Positions 19,230-28,674 of a stretch of 64,000 nucleotides of DNA are shown here, piece by piece. How positions within the stretch are numbered: position 1 is the first letter of the stretch; each line of letters opens with the position of its first letter. The notes below the pieces were generated by a model. It was not told where the DNA came from, did not search any database, and saw only the letters and a program-made list of their open reading frames with translations. This stretch comes from an uncultured Prochlorococcus sp. (GTDB taxonomy: Bacteria; Cyanobacteriota; Cyanobacteriia; PCC-6307; Cyanobiaceae). Made by a program: the position numbers and the translations under genes. The stretch covers positions 32,246-96,245 of the forward strand of contig CACMXO010000002.1 in the NCBI GenBank assembly GCA_902617605.1, read 5' to 3'.

Positions 19230-20726
19230 TTATGGATGGAAACCAAAAATGGAATTATTTCTTTTTTTAATTTCTTTTATGAAGATACTATAATTTTCAG
19301 AGACTGATAGTTCTGGATAAATTAAGTCATTTATTTTTTTCTGAAGATTATGCTTATCGTTTAAAAATAAAACAGATTTTTCTAGAACCTCAACCATAAT
19401 TGAAACCGCAGTACTTGCTCCCGGAGAGGCTCCTAACAAAGCAGACAATGATCCATCAGATGAATTTACGATCTCAGTTCCAAATTTCAAAGAACCACCA
19501 CCTTCAGTTTGTTTAATTATTTGGACTCTTTGACCAGCATTCTTTAAATACCAATCAGAAGGATTAGCTGATGGCATCATATTCTTTAAATTCTCAACTC
19601 TTGAGTTATGGTTCTTTAATGATTGTGATATTAGGTAATTAATTAAATCGTTGTTCTTGAAACCAACGTCTAACATAGAAAAAATATTATTCTTTTTAAT
19701 AGAACTAAATAAGTCAAAGTATGAACTTTGTTTTAGAAATTTCGTTGTAAATCCAGCAAAAGGTCCATATAAAAGGAGTTTTTTATTATCAATCCATCTG
19801 GTGTCTAAATGAGGCACAGACATTGGTGGCGATCCAATATCCGCTTTACCATAAACTTTTGAGTTATGTTTTTCTGTTAGATCTTTTTTCTCGCAAATAA
19901 GCCATTTACCACTAACAGGAAATCCACCATAACTTTTTGCTTCTGGAATTTTTGATTTTTGTAAATAATTAATTGTTTTTCCACCAGCGCCAAGAAAAAC
20001 GTAGCCAGTTCTAATTGAAGTTTTTCTACCTTTTGAACTGATTTCTAGTTCCCATTGTTTTTTATCAATTTTCTTTAAATCTACTAATTCTGTTTTGTAT
20101 CTTATTTCAACATTTTTGTTTAAAGAAACTAATGACAAATACTCTTTAGTTAAAGCCTCAAAATTAATATCAGTTCCTCTACCTATTCTGGTAGCAGCAA
20201 TTTGAGTAGATGGATTTCTATCTTTTGTTATTAGAGGAGCCCATGATGAAATTTCATCAAAAGATGTAGAAAATTCCATATCGAAAAATTCAGGATTTTC
20301 GGTCATTTTCTGAAATCTTTTTTTTAAAAAAGAAATATTATCCTGACCAGACACAAAGCTAATATGAGGAATAAATTTTAGAAACTTTTTAATATCAATT
20401 TTCCCTGCTTCATACAATGAGGCCCATAAAGACATGGATGTTTCAAAAGAACGATTTATTGAGAGTGCTTTATCTATTTTTAGATTTCCTTTTTCATCTA
20501 AAGGGGTATAGTTTAATTCGCAATTAGCCGCATGTCCTGTACCTGCATTATTAAAAGCGCCAGTACTTTCACTTCCCGGAGCATTTAATTTTTCCATAAT
20601 AAGTAATCTTATATCTGGTAAAACTTCTGAAATTAGGAGGGCTAAAGTACTACTCATTATCCCTGCTCCAACTAAGACTGCATCAAAGTAGCTATTGTCA
20701 TTAGTGGGATTTTTAGATGAAGTCAC
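19230..20726 (-). CDS. mqo: Malate:quinone oxidoreductase
   Basis: FAD-dependent peripheral membrane enzyme oxidising malate to oxaloacetate and passing electrons to the quinone pool. The 498-residue protein starts with the dinucleotide fold [20 protein letters not shown] (about 15-34) and has the MQO motifs [26 protein letters not shown] and [19 protein letters not shown] near the C-terminus. Length is normal. It provides a route from malate to the thylakoid or plasma-membrane quinone pool independent of NAD. It is divergent from nfu. Confidence 0.95.
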   Translation of the reverse strand: MTSSKNPTNDNSYFDAVLVGAGIMSSTLALLISEVLPDIRLLIMEKLNAPGSESTGAFNNAGTGHAANCELNYTPLDEKGNLKIDKALSINRSFETSMSLWASLYEAGKIDIKKFLKFIPHISFVSGQDNISFLKKRFQKMTENPEFFDMEFSTSFDEISSWAPLITKDRNPSTQIAATRIGRGTDINFEALTKEYLSLVSLNKNVEIRYKTELVDLKKIDKKQWELEISSKGRKTSIRTGYVFLGAGGKTINYLQKSKIPEAKSYGGFPVSGKWLICEKKDLTEKHNSKVYGKADIGSPPMSVPHLDTRWIDNKKLLLYGPFAGFTTKFLKQSSYFDLFSSIKKNNIFSMLDVGFKNNDLINYLISQSLKNHNSRVENLKNMMPSANPSDWYLKNAGQRVQIIKQTEGGGSLKFGTEIVNSSDGSLSALLGASPGASTAVSIMVEVLEKSVLFLNDKHNLQKKINDLIYPELSVSENYSIFIKEIKKRNNSIFGFHP

Positions 20727-20796
20727 AACAGAAAATTATCTTTTTTGCAATTAATCAGATTTCTTTCTAGGCTTATTATAAAGTTAATCCAAAATT

Positions 20797-21042
20797 ATGA
20801 GTACTGAAACACTCTCGCTGACAAACGAAAATGTAGAAAAAGTCCTTGACGAGCTAAGACCTTTTTTAATTTCTGATGGAGGTAATGTAGAGATTGCAGA
20901 AATAGATGGTCCAATTGTCAAAGTCAGACTTCAAGGCGCATGTGGTAGTTGCCCAAGCAGCACTATGACTCTCAAAATGGGTATTGAAAGAAAGTTAAAA
21001 GAAATGATTCCTGAAATAAGCGAAGTTGTACAGGTTTTATAA
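20797..21042 (+). CDS. nfu: NifU-like Fe-S scaffold protein (Nfu)
   Basis: An 81-residue NifU C-terminal-domain protein, a scaffold or carrier that delivers Fe-S clusters, important for photosystem I assembly in cyanobacteria. The signature [20 protein letters not shown] contains the CxxC cluster ligands. The N-terminal [20 protein letters not shown] stretch is typical. Length equals the cyanobacterial single-domain form. It is divergent from mqo and converges with a small membrane protein gene. Confidence 0.95.
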   Translation: MSTETLSLTNENVEKVLDELRPFLISDGGNVEIAEIDGPIVKVRLQGACGSCPSSTMTLKMGIERKLKEMIPEISEVVQVL

Positions 21043-21064
21043 AAATTTTTAACCGAAATATATA

Positions 21065-21322
21065 TTATTTAGTTTTTAATTCCTTCAACAAAGATGATTC
21101 CATATCAAGGCAATCAATCGGAAGACCTTGACCAATAGCGATTAAAAGAGGTGCAAGAATTCCTAAAGTAAAAACTAAATTTGATTGGCTTACATCATAT
21201 TTACTCAAAGTAAAAGTTATCAAATAAATAATTGAAAAATAAGCATGTAGTGAAAAAAATTCTTTTGGCTTTAACACTGGCCACCTTAAAGTATTTCCCA
21301 AGAAATATAAAAAACCTGTCAT
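21065..21322 (-). CDS. 85-residue membrane protein, unknown
   Basis: Two or three hydrophobic segments are visible: FSLHAYFSIIYLITFTL and NLVFTLGILAPLLIAIGQGL, with a charged C-terminus. The start MTGFLYFLGNTLRWP is preceded by an AT-rich spacer. It converges with nfu. No family recognised. Confidence 0.65.
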   Translation of the reverse strand: MTGFLYFLGNTLRWPVLKPKEFFSLHAYFSIIYLITFTLSKYDVSQSNLVFTLGILAPLLIAIGQGLPIDCLDMESSLLKELKTK

Positions 21323-21484
21323 AAATAAATAGTTACATGAAGATTAAACCAAATATAAACATAAACCCTTTTAGAGACTATTTATAAAAAAATTTACCTT
21401 AGATAATAATTAAAAAAACATTAAATATTCGTTTTTATTTGTAAAAGCTAGACATGCAGTTAAAAATACGCTTATAATTATTTG

Positions 21485-21577
21485 GTAGCAATCGCTACTT
21501 TTTCGTTCACCCTCAAATGAGGGCGCAGTTCGAGTCATACCATGGAACGGGGGATGGCCGTGTTGTCACATCGAAAC
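21485..21577 (+). promoter_or_regulatory. Structured leader of the DUF4278 gene
   Basis: Upstream of the ATG at 21578 there are two hairpins: GTAGC-AATC-GCTAC (21485-21498) followed by TTTTT, and CCCTCA-AA-TGAGGG (21510-21523). The stretch 21520-21575 is clearly more GC-rich than its surroundings and includes in-frame ATG/GTG codons just before the gene. The first hairpin with its T run resembles an attenuator or terminator; the rest resembles a structured 5' untranslated region. No known riboswitch family is recognised. Confidence 0.45.
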
Positions 21578-21751
21578 ATGACTACTTTAACTTACAGAGG
21601 TAAAAACTACGTTCAAAACAAAGAAGCTGCTAAAAAGCAACTTGTTGAACTTACCTACAGAAGAAACGTATACACCAACAGAATGGATGACGCTTCTTCA
21701 AGTAATGAAAAAGCAGAATTAAATTACAGAGGTGTTAATTACACTAAATAA
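21578..21751 (+). CDS. DUF4278 repeat micro-protein
   Basis: A 57-residue protein starting MTTLTYRGKNYVQ. It contains three copies of the DUF4278 motif LxYRGxxY: LTYRGKNY at the start, LTYRRNVY in the middle and LNYRGVNY at the end. I chose ATG 21578 because the repeat begins right there; an upstream ATG at 21542 would add 12 residues that look like leader RNA. The product is basic and soluble; function unknown. A strong terminator follows, so the transcript is monocistronic. A structured leader precedes it. Confidence 0.85.
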   Translation: MTTLTYRGKNYVQNKEAAKKQLVELTYRRNVYTNRMDDASSSNEKAELNYRGVNYTK

Positions 21752-21768
21752 TTTAATTAAACAAATTA

Positions 21769-21799
21769 AAAGCCCCTTTTTCAGGGGCTTTTTTTTTTG
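21769..21799 (+). terminator. Strong rho-independent terminator
   Basis: AGCCCC (21771-21776), a TTTTTCA loop and GGGGCT (21784-21789) followed by a long T run. It ends the DUF4278 transcript and separates it from arsM. Confidence 0.92.
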
Positions 21800-21830
21800 G
21801 CTATATTTATCAAGAGCCCTTTTAAAAAAT

Positions 21831-22625
21831 ATGTCTGAAAGTTGCTGTAATACAAACACATCAAATAAAGCACCTAATCAATTCGATCATAAAGATGCGA
21901 TTCAAGAAAGATATGGCTCAGCCGCACAAGAAAAAGAAAGTTGTCTTTGTACACCAGTTGGGTTTAATCCTGTTTTACTTGAAGCAATTCCTCAAGAGGT
22001 TATAGAAAGAGACTATGGGTGTGGTGATCCAACAAAATATGTTCAAAAAAATGATATAGTCCTAGATCTTGGAAGTGGTAGCGGCAAAAATGCTTTCATT
22101 TGTGCCCAAATTGTTGGGAAAGAAGGGAAAGTTATTGGGGTTGATCAGAATCCTGACATGCTTTGTTTATCAAGATCAGCTTCTAAAGAAGTTACAAAAA
22201 ATATAGGTTTCAACAATACAGAATTTCTAGAAGGTTCAATTGAAAAACTTGATGAATTAGATAAAGATTTAAATCCATTAATCGCAGATAAATCAGTTGA
22301 TATTATTTTAAGTAATTGCGTTTTAAACTTGGTAAGTCCAGAATCTAGAAATAACCTTCTAAATAACATCAAAAGAGTTTTAAACGATAATGGAAGAATT
22401 GCAATTAGCGACATCGTCTCTAACAAAAAAGTTCCTTTAAGATTGCAAAATGATCATGATTTATGGACAGGATGTATTAGTGGCGCATGGTATGAGCCAG
22501 AGTTTATAAGTGATTTTAAAGAACTAGGATTTAAAAATTTAAAATTTGCAGAAAGGAGTGATGAACCTTGGAAAGTAATTGAGGATATTGAATTTAGAAC
22601 AGTAACTTTAGTGGGTAATATTTAA
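21831..22625 (+). CDS. arsM: Arsenite methyltransferase
   Basis: SAM-dependent methyltransferase that methylates As(III) to less retained species. The 264-residue form starts at ATG 21831 (MSESCCNTN), preferred over a long upstream extension that would cross the terminator. It has the SAM motif VLDLGSGSGKNAF (77-89), GVDQNPDML, and the three cysteines expected of ArsM: Cys64 in YGCGDP, Cys163 in SNCVLNL and Cys215 in GCISGAW, plus an N-terminal CC pair. The next gene, 34 bases on, is a NifS-like PLP enzyme. Confidence 0.88.
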   Translation: MSESCCNTNTSNKAPNQFDHKDAIQERYGSAAQEKESCLCTPVGFNPVLLEAIPQEVIERDYGCGDPTKYVQKNDIVLDLGSGSGKNAFICAQIVGKEGKVIGVDQNPDMLCLSRSASKEVTKNIGFNNTEFLEGSIEKLDELDKDLNPLIADKSVDIILSNCVLNLVSPESRNNLLNNIKRVLNDNGRIAISDIVSNKKVPLRLQNDHDLWTGCISGAWYEPEFISDFKELGFKNLKFAERSDEPWKVIEDIEFRTVTLVGNI

Positions 22626-22659
22626 AAAAACAAGAGTTGAAAATATAATATAAATTTCC

Positions 22660-23835
22660 ATGAGAAATAATCTAAGAAATCAAATACCCGCTTTAAAAAA
22701 TAAGTATTATTTCAACTACGGCGGTCAAGGACCATTACCAAAATCTTCTCTAGAAGCAATAGTTAAAACTTGGGAAATTATCCAAGATTTAGGACCATTT
22801 ACCAATGAAATGTGGCCTTTTATCTATAAAGAAATATTGACCACAAAAAGAATCATAGCTCAAAAATTAGGTGTCAATCCAAAGAATGTAGCTTTTACCG
22901 AAAATATCTCTTCCGGTATGATTTTGCCCTTTTGGGGAATAAAAGTAGAAGAGGGAGAAGAGTTGTTAATTAGTGACTGTGAACATCCTGGAGTAGTGGC
23001 TGCAAGTCGAGAATTTTGCAGAAGAAATAAATTAATATTCAAAATTTTGCCAATCCAAAAAATTAAAAATCTAAAAGACGAAAATATAATTTTAGAGATT
23101 TTGAAAAATCTAAATAGTAAGACTAAGATCCTAATTATTTCTCATATTTTATGGAACTTTGGATATAAAATTCCTTTAAAACAAATTTCTATCGAATTAA
23201 AAAATAATCGAGAAGATTCTTATTTACTTATTGATGGTGCTCAAACCTTTGGGCACATAAATATTGAAAAAGAAGTTTTTTATTCTGATTTATATTCAAT
23301 AACTTCTCATAAATGGGCATGTGGACCAGAAGGACTTGGAGCCATTTATGTTTCAGATAGATTTATTCATGAAACAGATCCAACAATAATTGGTTGGAAA
23401 TCATTAAAAAAAGAACAGGGCATTTATGAGCCTTCAGATAATCTTTTTCATGATGATGCAAGGAAATTTGAAATAGCTACATCTTGTATTCCTTTACTTT
23501 CTGGTCTCCGGAATTCTTTAGATCTTTTGGATAAAGACTGCCATGAAAAAGAAAAAAACAAAAATATCAAAAAATTAAGTGGAAAACTTTGGGATGAATT
23601 AAATCAATCAAAGGGTGTTGAATTAGTTTTAGAAAAAAAATATTTAAATGGGATTGTTAGTTTTAATATCGAAAATATCAAAGATAAAGATAAATTTGTA
23701 AAGAAACTTGGAGAAAAGAAAATTTGGATTAGAGTTTTAGAAGATCCAAAATGGTTTAGAGCATGCGTACATCAAATGACTACAGAAGCTGAGATTGATT
23801 TACTTGCTAGAGAAATAAAAAATATTGAATTATAG
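22660..23835 (+). CDS. Class V aminotransferase-fold enzyme, cysteine desulfurase/C-S lyase-like
   Basis: PLP enzyme of the NifS/C-DES group. The 391-residue protein starts KNKYYFNYGGQGPLP and has the PLP lysine in YSITSHKWACGPEG (Lys218) and the cofactor aspartate in LLIDGAQTFGH. The mobile loop with the catalytic cysteine of SufS/IscS is not clear, which favours a cystine/cysteine C-S lyase like Synechocystis C-DES over a true desulfurase. It follows arsM with a 34-base gap. Substrate is uncertain. Confidence 0.8.
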   Translation: MRNNLRNQIPALKNKYYFNYGGQGPLPKSSLEAIVKTWEIIQDLGPFTNEMWPFIYKEILTTKRIIAQKLGVNPKNVAFTENISSGMILPFWGIKVEEGEELLISDCEHPGVVAASREFCRRNKLIFKILPIQKIKNLKDENIILEILKNLNSKTKILIISHILWNFGYKIPLKQISIELKNNREDSYLLIDGAQTFGHINIEKEVFYSDLYSITSHKWACGPEGLGAIYVSDRFIHETDPTIIGWKSLKKEQGIYEPSDNLFHDDARKFEIATSCIPLLSGLRNSLDLLDKDCHEKEKNKNIKKLSGKLWDELNQSKGVELVLEKKYLNGIVSFNIENIKDKDKFVKKLGEKKIWIRVLEDPKWFRACVHQMTTEAEIDLLAREIKNIEL

Positions 23836-23860
23836 ATCTATTGATATAAAAAAATTTAGT

Positions 23861-24565
23861 TTACCAAGGTATCTCCGAGTTGTCCCATGCAATAAATTTT
23901 CCTGTAGATTCTGGTGATTGATTTTTCATAATATTGATCAAGAATTGGGAGGATTTTTCTTTACTAAATAATTTATGTTCTGGAACAAATTTATGAAAAG
24001 GTCTAGACAAATCAGTATCTACTGTTCCTGGATGAAGCAATGTGATAGTAGCCTTTGGGAAACGTCTAGCCCATTCAATACTTAAAGATTTAAAAAACTG
24101 ATTTTGCGCAGATTTTGCAGCTCTATATGAATACCAACCTCCAGTTTGATTATCTCCAATGCTACCAACTCTTGCACTTATACTTGCAAAATTAAAATCA
24201 AAATCTTTTGGTATAAATTCTTCAATCGCTTTAGCTAATAAAATAGGAGAAAAGGCATTTATTGAAAAACTTTCTATCATATTTTTTTTATCAAGATGTT
24301 GTAATCTTTTTTCCGGTTGAAGAGAATCACTATGAAGTCTACCTGTAGCATTAACAACTAGCCTTAATTTTGAAGGATGATTTGATATTTTGTTTTTCAA
24401 CTGCAAAAGTGATTGAGAATCCTCTATATCTAATTCCCAAAAAGGATTAAATTCACTTTTTCTTCCACACAAAACAACATCTAAATCTTTTTCACTTTCA
24501 TTCAGATCTTTAGCTAGTTGTGTTCCAATTCCTCCTGCTCCTACAACTAAGGCTAAGCCTTTCAT
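23861..24565 (-). CDS. Short-chain dehydrogenase/reductase (CsgA/C-factor-like)
   Basis: A 234-residue Rossmann-fold oxidoreductase. The N-terminal cofactor loop reads VVGAGGIGTQLAKDL (residues 7-21), and the active site is YSYRAAKSAQNQF, the YxxxK motif, with a preceding serine in NFASISARVG. The loop GAGGIGxQ and the length match the group near C-factor (CsgA-like). The substrate is unknown. It converges with the NifS-like gene and lies about 80 bases downstream of murE on the same strand. Confidence 0.85.
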   Translation of the reverse strand: MKGLALVVGAGGIGTQLAKDLNESEKDLDVVLCGRKSEFNPFWELDIEDSQSLLQLKNKISNHPSKLRLVVNATGRLHSDSLQPEKRLQHLDKKNMIESFSINAFSPILLAKAIEEFIPKDFDFNFASISARVGSIGDNQTGGWYSYRAAKSAQNQFFKSLSIEWARRFPKATITLLHPGTVDTDLSRPFHKFVPEHKLFSKEKSSQFLINIMKNQSPESTGKFIAWDNSEIPW

Positions 24566-24646
24566 TTTATTAAAAATAACTCCACTGATTCTAAGAAACT
24601 TTTCTTGTGATTTGCGTAAAGATCCTTCTTATTTGATAAGGAAATT

Positions 24647-26182
24647 TTATTGAGATTTATTTTTTTCTTTTAATAATTTATAAGCTATTTTTCTATCATC
24701 AAAATTAATAACTTTATTATTGAGAATTTGGTAGTCTTCATGACCTTTTCCTGCAATTAAAACAATATCTTTTTTTTTGGCAAATTTAATAGATTCATTG
24801 ATTGCTTTAAATCTATCAATTTCAATTGTTATTTTTTCTCTTTTTTTTATTCCCATCAAAATATCATTTACTATCTTTTGAGGTTCTTCTGATCTTGGAT
24901 TATCTGAAGTTATAAAAAGTTGATCAGACAACTCTTCAGCTATTGATCCCATTAGAGGCCTTTTACTCCGATCACGATCTCCGCCACAGCCAAAAACAGT
25001 TATTAGTTTCCCTTCACAAAGTTTTTTAATTGATTGCAAAACTTTTTTTAATCCATCAGGAGTGTGGGCATAATCAACAATTACTGTTGGAAGAGATCTT
25101 GAAACGTCATTATCATCAATTTGTATTTTCTCCATTCTTCCAGGAGCACCAGGGAAAGATTGTATTAACTTTGATAGATCTTTTAAAGAAAAATTAAGTT
25201 TATACAAAATTGTTATTGCTTGAATCGCATTCATTAAATTAAATTCACCGACAAGTGGAACAAAAAGTTGAATTTTTTCCCTAGGGGTATGAAAAATACA
25301 GGTGGAACCACTTTCAGTAAATTTTTTATCTGTTACGAAAAAAAAATCATCATTTTCAAATTCACTTCCAGTAATCTTTGTAGAGACTAATAAAGATCTT
25401 TTTTCAAGATCAGATGATAATTTAGATATCCAATGGTCATCATGATTTAATACGCAAATCCCATCTTTTTCTTTTAGGTAAGGTGGGAAAAATAATTTTC
25501 TTTTTGTTTGAAAATATGATTCCATGTCTGAGTGATAATCAAGATGATCTTGAGTTAAATTAGTAAAAATAGCCGCCTCAAATTCGCATCCTGATATCCT
25601 GTTTTGAGCAATAGAATGAGAACTTACCTCTAATATCGCGAATTCAGATTCTGCCTCAACTGCAGCATTTAATTTCTTTTGAAGTTTATCGGCGAAATCA
25701 GTTGTATGAAGAGCCACTTCTGAAAAGCCTGGCCATCTATTGAGCAAGGTCCCAAATAATGCAGTCTTTTTCCCTAATTTTTTTAAAAGATATTCCAATA
25801 AAAAAGTAATTGTCGTTTTTCCATTTGTACCCGTAACACCAATAAGTTTAAGTTTTCTTGAAGGCCTATTCCAAAACTCAGCTACTATTTGACCAAAAAT
25901 ATAATCTAAATTATCCTCAATAACCAAAATCCTTTCTCGATCAATAGATCCAATTTTCTCTTTTGCAGCAGACCCAATAATGGCAGCCTCTGCACCATTT
26001 TCAATTGCCTCAATACAATATTTTCCTCCATCAACATTTAAACCAGGCATACCTAAAAATAAAGTTCCTTTTTGTACTTCTTTAGAGTTAAAAGAAATAT
26101 TATTTATTTCATGATCGATTAAATCTAATGAAGGAATAATGCCTACCAAATCTAAAAGTTTATGTAATTTTATAGATCTCAT
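24647..26182 (-). CDS. murE: UDP-MurNAc-tripeptide synthetase (meso-DAP adding)
   Basis: Adds meso-diaminopimelate to UDP-MurNAc-Ala-Glu in peptidoglycan synthesis. The P-loop GVTGTNGKTTITF, the HTTDFADKL substrate region and the DNPRSEEP motif that selects meso-DAP over lysine are present. I start it at ATG 26182 (MRSIKLHKLLDLVG, 511 residues), because the longer form beginning at 26230 would run into the upstream gene. It is 8 bases downstream of a glutaredoxin-like gene and yidD on the same strand. Confidence 0.95.
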   Translation of the reverse strand: MRSIKLHKLLDLVGIIPSLDLIDHEINNISFNSKEVQKGTLFLGMPGLNVDGGKYCIEAIENGAEAAIIGSAAKEKIGSIDRERILVIEDNLDYIFGQIVAEFWNRPSRKLKLIGVTGTNGKTTITFLLEYLLKKLGKKTALFGTLLNRWPGFSEVALHTTDFADKLQKKLNAAVEAESEFAILEVSSHSIAQNRISGCEFEAAIFTNLTQDHLDYHSDMESYFQTKRKLFFPPYLKEKDGICVLNHDDHWISKLSSDLEKRSLLVSTKITGSEFENDDFFFVTDKKFTESGSTCIFHTPREKIQLFVPLVGEFNLMNAIQAITILYKLNFSLKDLSKLIQSFPGAPGRMEKIQIDDNDVSRSLPTVIVDYAHTPDGLKKVLQSIKKLCEGKLITVFGCGGDRDRSKRPLMGSIAEELSDQLFITSDNPRSEEPQKIVNDILMGIKKREKITIEIDRFKAINESIKFAKKKDIVLIAGKGHEDYQILNNKVINFDDRKIAYKLLKEKNKSQ

Positions 26183-26190
26183 ATGAAAAA

Positions 26191-26493
26191 TTATTTCTCC
26201 AGAATGGTAATAATATTTTTTTGAAACCAATTCTTTAATTGATCATCTTTTAATCTTGGAGAAATGCGAGGCAATTCTATAATCTCCTCAGACTTAATTC
26301 CTACAACAGCAATAACAGGTACTTCATAATCATATTTTTTATATTTATCTTTATATAAATCGACCCTATCAATATCAATTTCTTTAAGCTCCTCTAGATT
26401 AGGGAATAACTCATCAAGATTTATTTTTGCCAGTTTGTTTTTTAATGAATCACAAAGGCAACATCCCTGCCTAACAAAAATAAATATTTTCAT
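26191..26493 (-). CDS. Glutaredoxin-like protein (DUF836)
   Basis: A 100-residue thioredoxin-fold protein. FIFVRQGCCLCDSLKNKL near the N-terminus has the CxxC redox pair typical of the DUF836 group, followed by the ID-rich strand and a cis-proline in YEVPVIAVVG. It probably acts in thiol redox reactions; the partner is unknown. It is 4 bases after yidD and 8 bases before murE, in a short operon. Confidence 0.85.
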   Translation of the reverse strand: MKIFIFVRQGCCLCDSLKNKLAKINLDELFPNLEELKEIDIDRVDLYKDKYKKYDYEVPVIAVVGIKSEEIIELPRISPRLKDDQLKNWFQKNIITILEK

Positions 26494-26497
26494 TCAT

Positions 26498-26734
26498 TTA
26501 GTCAGGCACAGGGTCACATCCACAGGGAGTTAAAGGATGACATCTGCTTAATCTTTTTAAAGTTAACCACCCTCCCTTCCAAGGACCATGTCTAGTAATT
26601 GCCTCATATCCATAAGAGCTGCAACTTGGAATAAATCTGCATCTTGGTCCAAAAAAAGGAGAAAACCACTTTTGATAAAACGAAATCATAAAAAGAAGTA
26701 TAGAAGTAATTGCTTTATTAATAGTTTTGAACAC
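26498..26734 (-). CDS. yidD: Membrane protein insertion efficiency factor YidD
   Basis: Small membrane-associated factor that aids YidC insertion of membrane proteins. The 78-residue protein has an N-terminal amphipathic/hydrophobic helix followed by the family core [17 protein letters not shown], the [13 protein letters not shown] segment and [14 protein letters not shown] with conserved cysteines. It opens the yidD, DUF836, murE run. It is divergent from rpsD. Confidence 0.95.
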   Translation of the reverse strand: MFKTINKAITSILLFMISFYQKWFSPFFGPRCRFIPSCSSYGYEAITRHGPWKGGWLTLKRLSRCHPLTPCGCDPVPD

Positions 26735-26828
26735 TTTAATGATGTAAAATAATATTTCCAGTAGTAATTAGTTTAATTGAATTTAATCAATTATCCAATT
26801 TATTGCAATTTTCTTTTAATTTAAAATT

Positions 26829-27437
26829 ATGTCAAGATACCGCGGCCCCAGATTAAGGGTTACGCGTCGCTTGGGAGAACTACCAGGTCTCACCAGGAAA
26901 GCTTCAAAGAAGTCTAATCCTCCAGGTCAGCACGGCCAAGCCCGTCGCAAGCGATCAGAATATGCAATTCGTCTAGAAGAAAAGCAGAAACTTAGGTTTA
27001 ATTATGGAGTTTCTGAAAAACAACTAGTACGTTATGTGAAAAAAGCTAGAGCTCAAGATGGATCTACAGGTACTAACCTATTAAGACTTTTAGAAAACAG
27101 ACTTGATAATGTTTGTTTTAGATTAGGTTTTGGAGGTACTATTCCAGGCTCAAGACAATTAGTAAATCATGGCCATGTAACTGTTAATGGAAAGGTTCTT
27201 GATATTGCTGGTTATCAATGCAAATCAGGCGATGTAATCGGAATTAAAGAAAACAAAGCAAGCAAAAAACTTGTAGAAGGTAATATAGAATTCCCTGGCT
27301 TAGCAAATGTCCCACCTCATCTTGATTTAGACAAGCCTAAATTAACGGGAAAAATAAATGGAAAATGCGATAGAGAGTGGGTGGCTCTTGAAATAAACGA
27401 ACTACTAGTTGTTGAATATTATTCAAGAAAAGTTTAA
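26829..27437 (+). CDS. rpsD: 30S ribosomal protein S4
   Basis: Primary 16S rRNA-binding protein that nucleates assembly of the small subunit. The 202-residue protein starts [20 protein letters not shown] and contains the S4 RNA-binding domain [18 protein letters not shown] ... [15 protein letters not shown]. The length matches bacterial S4 and no zinc cysteine cluster is visible. It is a single gene divergent from yidD and is followed by a 10-bp hairpin. Confidence 0.98.
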   Translation: MSRYRGPRLRVTRRLGELPGLTRKASKKSNPPGQHGQARRKRSEYAIRLEEKQKLRFNYGVSEKQLVRYVKKARAQDGSTGTNLLRLLENRLDNVCFRLGFGGTIPGSRQLVNHGHVTVNGKVLDIAGYQCKSGDVIGIKENKASKKLVEGNIEFPGLANVPPHLDLDKPKLTGKINGKCDREWVALEINELLVVEYYSRKV

Positions 27438-27455
27438 TACTTTTCTTTGGATTAT

Positions 27456-27500
27456 TAAATCTCTCATTTTTTAAAAGAGAGATTTAATTTAATTCTTATT
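27456..27500 (+). terminator. Hairpin after rpsD
   Basis: TAAATCTCTC (27456-27465) and GAGAGATTTA (27477-27486) form a 10-bp stem with an 11-base AU loop, followed by ATTTAATTCTTATTTTT. It lies between rpsD and the transsulfuration genes and likely ends the rpsD transcript. Confidence 0.7.
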
Positions 27501-27510
27501 TTTAAAAATA

Positions 27511-28671
27511 ATGGGAAATAAGGAAAATAATAAAAAACCAGGTTTTAAGACCTTATCTATTCACCATGGGGAAACATTTGCTGAAGAAACTGGATGCGTT
27601 ATGCCTCCTATTTTTTCTACATCTACTTTCAAACATGGAAATAAAGATAATTTCGATTACACCAGATCAGGCAATCCAAACTTTAGAATTCTAGAAAACA
27701 TCCTTAAATCAATAGAAGATTCTAAATACTGTACAGTTTTTGGATCTGGAATTAGCGCTGTAACTGCAATTTCATCAACACTGAAATCAGGTGACAAGAT
27801 ACTCTGTGAGTCAAATCTCTATGGTTGTACAGTGAGGATGTTCGAAAAAGTTTTCAAGAAATTTGGACTAGAAGTTTTATACACAGATTTTACAATTGAA
27901 AATAATGTCAAAAAGATTTCAAACCTCGAGCCAACCCTGATATGGCTAGAAAGTCCAACTAATCCACTTTTGAAGGTACTCGATATTAAGGCGATTTGTG
28001 ATGAAGCGAATAAACTCGAAATACCAGTAGTTGTAGACAACACATTTTCTACAGCGCTTATTCAAAAACCATTGGACCTTGGTGCAACACTATCGGTTGT
28101 AAGCACCACAAAATTCATTAATGGACATAGTGACGCACTTGGCGGAGCAGTACTTACAAACAATGAGGAATGGAATAGTAAGATGCTTTTCTCTCAAAAA
28201 GCTCTCGGGCTTCAACCATCTCCTTTTGATAGTTGGCTCATTACGAGAGGAGTAAAAACCCTTCCTTTAAGAATCGAACAACAAACTAAAAGTGCAGAAT
28301 TTATTTCTGAAGAATTAAGTAATCATAAAATTATTAGTAAAGTAATTTACCCTTTTAATCAAGAACATCCGCAATTTAATTTAGCAAAATCGCAGATGAA
28401 ATCTGGAGGTTCAATAATCACCCTAAAATTAAATTTAAATAAAGAGGATACTTTTAAATTTTGCAAATCTCTCAAATATTTCTCTCTAGCAGAAAGCCTT
28501 GGAGGAGTTGAAAGTTTAATTTGTCACCCTGCAACGATGACTCATGCTTCTGTTGATGAAAAAACAAAAAATCTACTAGGGATAGATGATGCTCTTGTCA
28601 GATTATCAATTGGATGTGAAGATACAAACGATTTAATCTCGGACATTTTATTTGCTTTAAATAAATTCTGA
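27511..28671 (+). CDS. metC: Cys/Met-metabolism PLP enzyme (cystathionine beta-lyase or gamma-synthase type)
   Basis: PLP enzyme of the transsulfuration family. In the 386-residue protein the PLP lysine is Lys201 in SVVSTTKFINGHSDALGG, with the aspartate in VVVDNTFSTALIQKP and YTRSGNPNFRILE near residue 50. This is the first of three consecutive sulfur genes and is followed 3 bases later by a second family member. Which of the two is the gamma-synthase and which the lyase is assigned by order, not proved. Confidence 0.78.
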   Translation: MGNKENNKKPGFKTLSIHHGETFAEETGCVMPPIFSTSTFKHGNKDNFDYTRSGNPNFRILENILKSIEDSKYCTVFGSGISAVTAISSTLKSGDKILCESNLYGCTVRMFEKVFKKFGLEVLYTDFTIENNVKKISNLEPTLIWLESPTNPLLKVLDIKAICDEANKLEIPVVVDNTFSTALIQKPLDLGATLSVVSTTKFINGHSDALGGAVLTNNEEWNSKMLFSQKALGLQPSPFDSWLITRGVKTLPLRIEQQTKSAEFISEELSNHKIISKVIYPFNQEHPQFNLAKSQMKSGGSIITLKLNLNKEDTFKFCKSLKYFSLAESLGGVESLICHPATMTHASVDEKTKNLLGIDDALVRLSIGCEDTNDLISDILFALNKF

Positions 28672-28674
28672 AAA

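Noticed and set aside
21542..21577. Longer start for the DUF4278 gene
   Set aside because: The extra residues have no repeat character and the region reads as leader RNA; the repeats begin exactly at the inner ATG.
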